This document shows positions 6,450 to 9,961 of a stretch of DNA of 9,961 nt, piece by piece (position 1 is the stretch's first letter; each line of letters starts with the position of its first letter). The notes beneath the pieces were generated by a model. The model saw nothing but the letters and a program-made list of their open reading frames with translations, did no database searches and had not been told where the DNA came from. The position numbers and the translations under genes were made by a program. Source of the stretch: Clostridia bacterium (GTDB lineage: Bacteria; Bacillota; Clostridia; Christensenellales; Borkfalkiaceae); NCBI GenBank assembly GCA_017620875.1, contig JAGAUH010000251.1, positions 1 to 9,961 on the forward strand, read 5' to 3'.

Positions 6450-6980
6450 ATGGCTAAATACGTTAAGTGTCCTAGATGTGAATTAAACTACATGTTAGAA
6501 GGCGAAGAATATTGCAACGTTTGTAAAGCAACGCTTAAAATGGGCCCTTCTTCTTTATTGTTCGACGACGATGACGACGTTCACGAAGAAAAACTTTGTC
6601 CTAGATGTAAAAGCGTAAACATACCTATTTCAGACGATTTATGCGAAAGTTGTAAGCGTTCTTTAAAATATGATATAGAAGAATCCGAACTAGATATGGA
6701 AAACGACGAAAAATGGAGAGAATATCTAGACGAAGACGAAAAAGAAGATATTTCTAACTCCGGCGAAGACGAAGAAGAAATGATTTCTTTATCTAAAATC
6801 CAAGAAGAAGAACAAGAAAGTCTTGACAAAGAATTCGACTCTTACGACGAAGAAGACGAAGAAGAATATTCTTACGACGACAAAGACGACGAGTTTAACT
6901 ACGACGACGTAGACGTAAACGACTACGAAGAAGATGACGAAGACGACGAAGATGACGAAGACGACGGCGACGACTTTTAA
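6450..6980 (+). CDS. Double zinc-ribbon protein with a long acidic tail, function unknown (176 aa)
   Basis: I do not recognise a named family. Two zinc-ribbon motifs with identical spacing stand at the N terminus: C7-P-R-C10...C22-x-x-C25 and C50-P-R-C53...C65-x-x-C68, each CxxC-11 residues-CxxC. They are joined by a short linker containing five aspartates (39-43). From about residue 75 to the end the protein is dominated by Asp and Glu, with scattered Tyr and Ser, and finishes in runs of (D/E)D, so it is probably disordered and strongly negative. There are no membrane segments. The AAGGAG site fits the ATG. The overall plan, a folded nucleic-acid-binding-type head and an acidic tail, recalls proteins that act on RNA polymerase or ribosomes such as the delta subunit RpoE, but that is analogy only. 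veg follows 49 bases later with no terminator between. Confidence 0.8.
   Translation: MAKYVKCPRCELNYMLEGEEYCNVCKATLKMGPSSLLFDDDDDVHEEKLCPRCKSVNIPISDDLCESCKRSLKYDIEESELDMENDEKWREYLDEDEKEDISNSGEDEEEMISLSKIQEEEQESLDKEFDSYDEEDEEEYSYDDKDDEFNYDDVDVNDYEEDDEDDEDDEDDGDDF
6840..6977 (+). repeat. Low-complexity acidic codon repeat
   Basis: The 3' part of the zinc-ribbon gene is built largely of GAC, GAT and GAA codons in irregular repeats (for example GACGAAGACGACGAAGATGA). Such tracts are prone to length change by slippage, so tail length may vary between relatives. Confidence 0.7.
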
Positions 6981-6995
6981 TTTTTAAGTTTTAAG

Positions 6996-7023
6996 TTTAA
7001 AAAAATATTTTTTGGGCTATAAT
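6996..7023 (+). promoter_or_regulatory. Sigma-A promoter of veg, probably giving a leaderless mRNA
   Basis: A perfect -10 box, TATAAT (7018-7023), is preceded at 16 bases by TTTAAA (6996-7001). The expected start, about 7 bases after the -10 box, falls on the A of the veg ATG at 7030. No ribosome binding site lies before that ATG, which agrees with a leaderless transcript. Confidence 0.55.
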
Positions 7024-7029
7024 CTAATT

Positions 7030-7275
7030 ATGATTAAGCAACAAAAAAATATAGAGCAAATTAAGCAAGAAATTAAGGCGTTTTACCTTAAAGACGTAAT
7101 GGTTAGCGTAAACCTTGGCAGAAACAAAATAACCACCTATAAAGGCAAATTAACGGGCATATACCCTAGTTTAATTACTATTAGCCCCTATGGTGGCTAC
7201 GTAGGCAAAACCAACTTTTCTTACGCGGATTTTTTGTGCGGATTAGTTAAGGTAGAAGAAACTAAAATTATTTAG
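7030..7275 (+). CDS. veg: Veg family protein (81 aa)
   Basis: Veg (DUF1021) is a small conserved Firmicutes protein. In Bacillus subtilis it is very highly expressed and has been linked to biofilm gene control; its molecular role is not settled. The match is by pattern: an N-terminal helix (KQQKNIEQIKQEI), then the SH3-like core with VSVNLGRNKITTYKGKLTGIYPSLITI and the C-terminal FSYADFLCGLVKVEE, which parallels 'VSYSYADVLTETVEL'. The frame extends back to a TTG at 7012, but that codon has no ribosome binding site and lies before the TATAAT box, so I use the ATG at 7030. In B. subtilis veg also lies close to ispE, so the neighbourhood is conserved. The stop codon overlaps the terminator stem. 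Confidence 0.87.
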   Translation: MIKQQKNIEQIKQEIKAFYLKDVMVSVNLGRNKITTYKGKLTGIYPSLITISPYGGYVGKTNFSYADFLCGLVKVEETKII

Positions 7276-7299
7276 GCAGTTTTTTAACTGCCTTTTTTT
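7274..7299 (+). terminator. Intrinsic terminator of veg
   Basis: AGGCAGTT (7274-7281) pairs perfectly with AACTGCCT (7286-7293) around a four-T loop, followed by a T run to 7299. The stem begins within the veg stop codon (7273-7275). Confidence 0.93.
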
Positions 7300-7320
7300 A
7301 TTAATTAATACAACCAATGT

Positions 7321-7480
7321 TAAACGACAAATAACCACAAAAAAGAAAAATGAAAAAATATCAGTAAAAATTTTAAACAACCTGTTTTTCGCGTATTTAT
7401 CTTTTTGCCATACCTCAACCATTGGTTGATAAAAATTTTAACCCCCATTTATGACGGAGTTGTTTTTTATTTGTCGTTTA
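7321..7480. repeat. 160-base element bounded by 14-base perfect inverted repeats
   Basis: TAAACGACAAATAA (7321-7334) is the exact reverse complement of 7467-7480. Nested inside are AAACAAC (7375-7381) pairing with GTTGTTT (7459-7465), and a self-complementary TCAACCATTGGTTGA (7415-7429). The latter can alternatively pair with CAACCAATG (7311-7319) just outside the left repeat. The layout suits either a structured RNA or a miniature mobile element. No flanking target-site duplication is evident. Confidence 0.6.
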
Positions 7481-7564
7481 CAAAATCCTTTTTTATTATA
7501 ATTTAGCAATTAAAGGTTGCCCAAAATAAATTGCTAGCAAAAGTCACCATAAAAATTTTATAAT

Positions 7565-7588
7565 TTTTTTTATAATATTATAAAAAAA
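7565..7588. repeat. 24-base perfect A/T palindrome upstream of the guaA promoter
   Basis: The sequence is seven Ts, then ATAATATTAT, then seven As, fully self-complementary about 7576/7577. It ends 3 bases before the guaA -35 box, so it may act as an UP element or curved DNA, or form a cruciform. A biased base composition makes such palindromes more likely by chance. Confidence 0.6.
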
Positions 7589-7591
7589 TAA

Positions 7592-7620
7592 TTGCGCTAA
7601 CTTAATTTTTGATATATAAT
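7592..7620 (+). promoter_or_regulatory. Sigma-A promoter of guaA
   Basis: TTGCGC (7592-7597) and TATAAT (7615-7620) are spaced by 17 bases. Transcription would begin near 7627, giving a leader of only about 23 bases that contains the AGGAG site at 7638-7642. This leaves no room for a leader riboswitch if this is the main promoter. Confidence 0.65.
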
Positions 7621-7649
7621 TACTTTATTATAAATTTAGGAGAAAAAAT

Positions 7650-8630
7650 ATGAGTAACGTTAGACCAAGCAACATGCAAAGAATAACCACTTTAGAACTT
7701 GCAAATGCTTTTATAGAAGAACAAGTTGCTTTAATTAGAGAACAAGTTAAATCCGATAAAGTATTACTTGCACTTTCTGGCGGTGTAGATAGTTCTGTCG
7801 TTGCTGCCCTTTTAATTAAAGCTATCGGCAAGCAACTAGTTTGCGTACACGTAAACCACGGACTTATGAGAAAAGGCGAAAGCGAAGCAGTTATCGACCT
7901 ATTTCAAGGACAATTAGACGCTAACCTAATTTACGTTGACGCAACTGATAGGTTTTTATCTAAATTAGAAAACGTTTCCGACCCAGAAACTAAAAGAAAG
8001 ATTATCGGTGGCGAATTTGTTAGAGTGTTCGAAGAAGAATCTAACAAACTAACTGGTACTTATTATTTAGGTCAAGGAACTATTTATCCCGACATTATAG
8101 AGTCTGACGGAGTTAAAGCCCACCACAACGTTGGCGGACTTCCAGAAGATATAAGATTCGTTGGTTTAGTAGAACCAATTAAACTACTTTATAAAGACGA
8201 AGTTAGGGTTGTAGGAAGGGCTTTAGGTTTACCTTCTTCTATGGTAGACCGTCAACCGTTCCCTGGTCCTGGTCTTGGCGTTAGATGTACCGGCGCTATA
8301 ACTAGAGACAGACTACAAGCCTTAAGAGAAAGCGACGCAATTTTAAGAGAAGAATTTGACAAAGCCGGCTTAACAAGCAAAATTTGGCAATTCTTTACAG
8401 TCGTTCCAGACTTCCGCTCTACCGGTGTAATAAACGGAAAAAGAGTTTTCGATTGGCCTGTTATTATCCGTGCGGTAAACACCGTAGACGCTATGAGCGC
8501 AACCGTACCGGAAATAGATTGGGCAATTTTAAAGAAAATTACCAACAGAATTTTATCAGAAGTTAAAGGCGTTTGTAGAGTATTATACGACCTATCGCCA
8601 AAAGCCCCTGCCACTATCGAATGGGAGTAA
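7650..8630 (+). CDS. guaA: GMP synthase ATP-pyrophosphatase subunit, no glutaminase domain (326 aa)
   Basis: GMP synthase adenylates XMP and aminates it to GMP. This protein has the ATP-PPase and dimerisation parts only. The N-type P-loop SGGVDSS is at 43-49, followed by VNHGLMRKGE (68-77), GQGTIYPDIIES (141-152), HHNVGGLPED (158-167) and the PFPGPGLGVR loop (203-212). The dimerisation domain follows, ending in the canonical PATIEWE. Bacterial GuaA is usually about 510-525 aa with an N-terminal class I amidotransferase of about 190-200 residues. Here that domain is replaced by a 17-residue tail, and no such domain is encoded upstream. The loop after DIIES is also shorter than usual. The ATG has a good AGGAG site. 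A separate glutaminase subunit, as in archaea, or use of free ammonia is implied. Confidence 0.92.
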   Translation: MSNVRPSNMQRITTLELANAFIEEQVALIREQVKSDKVLLALSGGVDSSVVAALLIKAIGKQLVCVHVNHGLMRKGESEAVIDLFQGQLDANLIYVDATDRFLSKLENVSDPETKRKIIGGEFVRVFEEESNKLTGTYYLGQGTIYPDIIESDGVKAHHNVGGLPEDIRFVGLVEPIKLLYKDEVRVVGRALGLPSSMVDRQPFPGPGLGVRCTGAITRDRLQALRESDAILREEFDKAGLTSKIWQFFTVVPDFRSTGVINGKRVFDWPVIIRAVNTVDAMSATVPEIDWAILKKITNRILSEVKGVCRVLYDLSPKAPATIEWE

Positions 8631-8661
8631 TAAACATAATTAAAAACAATAAATAAAAAAC

Positions 8662-8696
8662 AAAACCGCTATTTTTCGTAGCGGTTTTATTTTTTT
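8662..8696. terminator. Bidirectional terminator between guaA and the convergent membrane protein gene
   Basis: AAAACCGCTA (8662-8671) pairs perfectly with TAGCGGTTTT (8679-8688) around a 7-base loop. On the plus strand ATTTTTTT follows; on the minus strand GTTTTTTATTT follows. It therefore serves guaA from the left and the gene ending at 8695 from the right. Confidence 0.93.
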
Positions 8697-9939
8697 AATA
8701 GATACCATAAGTTTCTTGCGATAATATTTTTTCTGCTTTTTTTACGTCAACCCTTTCAAAATCCTTACTCCTAACAATTTCTCTTAAAATAGGGATATTT
8801 AATTGGGCATCAAAAATTTTTTTAGCATTATTTGCTATATTCTTTTTGCTTTCTAAACTTATTTTTTCAGTAATACAGTTGCATATTTCTTCTACACTTT
8901 TTAGTTTTAAATCATAGTAATATTTTAAAAAATACACTATACCAACCTTATACAAATACCCCCTTAATTCTCTTTTATAATCTTCACCTTTTTGCTCTTT
9001 GTTGCCACTATTTCCTGCATTTTTTATAAAATACTCTTTTTTCACATCTTCATAAGCACATTTTAATTCAAAATACTCTTGTTTCTTTTCAGCTTTAAAT
9101 TGATTTGTTTTTTCAAGTTCCTTTTTAGCCTGCAATTCTTTTTCTAAATACAATAATTTTTGGGCTTTTGCTAAAACACTTTCATGCAAAATACTTTTGT
9201 TGCTAACAATACTAGTTAATGCCATTATTTGTAAATTTAAACTAAATATCTTTTTTGCACTTAATATTCTTTTTTCCTTTGTTTTGGGCTCCATACTTTC
9301 ACTTATAGAGTCCGCAATATCCAACAAACTATTTACCTTTAAAATTTCATAGTATTTTATAAAAAAATTTGTACCCGTATTATCTAATAACTCTTTTACC
9401 TGTCTTTGTTGATTCTCTAATAAATCTTTATTTTTTTGTTTTTTATTATTTTCTTTTTTGATTTGCTTTTCTTCTTTTTTCTTTTCGTACATTTCTACAT
9501 TCTGCAAAAAATCAACTTTCCTTGACCAATAAACAGCAATACAAATAAAAATGTGCCCTACTATCATAGGTATAGGATAAAAATTAAACCCATATGGTTG
9601 ACTAAATAATTGAACATTACTCCATTTTTCAACTGATGTTGTTAAGGCTAAAAAGAAAGGATGCGTAACAAAAAATAAAACAATAGTTTCTTGTTTGTAT
9701 TTTTTTTGATTTTTTACATCAGCACTTCTATTATCTAGTATTCCTACTGAACCATTAAAGAAAACACCAAAATGTATAATAAACCAAAAAAAGTGTTTCC
9801 ATACATATTTAAAAAAATTAGGTTCCAACAAATCTCTAAATAGAAAAAAATTTGCAATTTCACATATTACAAACACAATACCTGCTATAAGATAAAAAAT
9901 TCCAGCATTTTTTAAAGCCCTATAATATTTTGTTATCAT
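8695..9939 (-). CDS. Four-helix membrane protein with a duplicated cytoplasmic domain, unknown family (414 aa)
   Basis: I do not recognise this family. Four hydrophobic helices lie at about 12-34, 46-66, 86-103 and 121-138, followed by a Lys/Glu-rich coiled coil (about 148-185). A domain at 187-263 is then repeated at 331-407, separated by a second charged coiled coil (265-325). The two copies share NFFIKYYEILKVNSLLDIAD versus VYFLKYYYDLKLKSVEEICN at the start. AKKIF, an ...L.I..L..IV segment and a final KAQKLL/KAEKIL also match. No catalytic motif is apparent. The start has an AGAGG site 5 bases upstream. By eye the gene is poorer in G+C than its neighbours and uses A/T-ending codons more heavily, so it may have been acquired separately. 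It stands alone, convergent to guaA, with its promoter beyond the window. Confidence 0.8.
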   Translation of the reverse strand: MITKYYRALKNAGIFYLIAGIVFVICEIANFFLFRDLLEPNFFKYVWKHFFWFIIHFGVFFNGSVGILDNRSADVKNQKKYKQETIVLFFVTHPFFLALTTSVEKWSNVQLFSQPYGFNFYPIPMIVGHIFICIAVYWSRKVDFLQNVEMYEKKKEEKQIKKENNKKQKNKDLLENQQRQVKELLDNTGTNFFIKYYEILKVNSLLDIADSISESMEPKTKEKRILSAKKIFSLNLQIMALTSIVSNKSILHESVLAKAQKLLYLEKELQAKKELEKTNQFKAEKKQEYFELKCAYEDVKKEYFIKNAGNSGNKEQKGEDYKRELRGYLYKVGIVYFLKYYYDLKLKSVEEICNCITEKISLESKKNIANNAKKIFDAQLNIPILREIVRSKDFERVDVKKAEKILSQETYGIY

Positions 9940-9961
9940 ACCAACCTCTTTTTAAATAAAT

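Larger units (their letters stand above)
7300..7649. other. Repeat-rich non-coding region upstream of guaA
   Basis: No coding frame is credible here. The stretch holds a 14-base perfect inverted repeat (7321-7334/7467-7480), further pairing within it, and three copies of TAAAAATTTTA (7365, 7430 and 7550). It also holds an 8-base inverted repeat TAGCAATT/AATTGCTA (7504-7511/7529-7536), a 24-base A/T palindrome (7565-7588) and the guaA promoter. No guanine riboswitch core was recognised, and the predicted guaA leader is too short to hold one. Confidence 0.6.

Noticed and set aside
6404..6457. A 17-codon leader peptide whose stop overlaps the start of the zinc-ribbon gene
   Set aside because: It has no ribosome binding site, a sequence with no recognisable meaning, and a length expected by chance; its end merely overlaps the real ATG.
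7012..7029. TTG start for veg six codons upstream
   Set aside because: It has no ribosome binding site, the TATAAT box lies within these codons, and the ATG at 7030 matches the usual Veg N terminus.
7321..7480. Firm call of a miniature transposable element
   Set aside because: The inverted repeats fit, but no target-site duplication is visible and a single copy in one window cannot show mobility.
7300..7649. Guanine riboswitch upstream of guaA
   Set aside because: The conserved three-way junction bases of the purine aptamer could not be found on either strand, and the predicted promoter leaves a leader of only about 23 bases.
8252..8614. Minus-strand open frame inside guaA
   Set aside because: It is a shadow of the well-conserved guaA frame with no supporting start signal.

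Overview
The window is an AT-rich chromosomal segment from an endospore-forming member of the Clostridia. The evidence is a dense block of sporulation and germination genes (SipL, SpoIIR, SleB, YpeB and two CotF-like proteins), plus the Firmicutes marker Veg and strong AAGGAGG/GGGGG-type ribosome binding sites. SipL, a LysM protein with DUF3794/SPOCS domains, points to Clostridia rather than Bacillus, which uses SpoVID. No ribosomal RNA, tRNA, CRISPR array or transposase gene is visible.

Left two thirds (250-6082, all minus strand): read in the direction of transcription the order is sipL, ispE, spoIIR, sleB, ypeB, then two small Cys-containing CotF-like genes. Gaps between genes are 1 to about 13 bases, except between ispE and spoIIR. 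There, a strong hairpin with a U tract lies just before spoIIR. A near-perfect forespore sigma-F promoter is threaded through the same hairpin, and the hairpin's 3' arm carries the spoIIR ribosome binding site. I infer that this element separates a vegetative or mother-cell unit (sipL-ispE) from a forespore unit (spoIIR-sleB-ypeB-cot-cot). It is the most interesting signal in the window.

Middle (6083-7649): a divergent intergenic region with one good and one weaker sigma-A promoter leads to a plus-strand gene for a double zinc-ribbon protein with a very acidic tail. It is followed by veg, whose start codon sits where a TATAAT box would start transcription, so the mRNA is probably leaderless. 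After a clean terminator comes a 370-base non-coding stretch with a 14-base perfect inverted repeat, three copies of an 11-base AT palindrome and a longer A/T palindrome just upstream of the guaA promoter.

Right end (7650-9939): guaA encodes only the ATP-pyrophosphatase and dimerisation half of GMP synthase, so the glutaminase must come from elsewhere. It converges, through a shared bidirectional terminator, on a minus-strand gene of unknown family. That gene encodes a four-helix membrane protein with a long charged cytoplasmic part containing an internally duplicated domain. By eye it is poorer in G+C than its neighbours.
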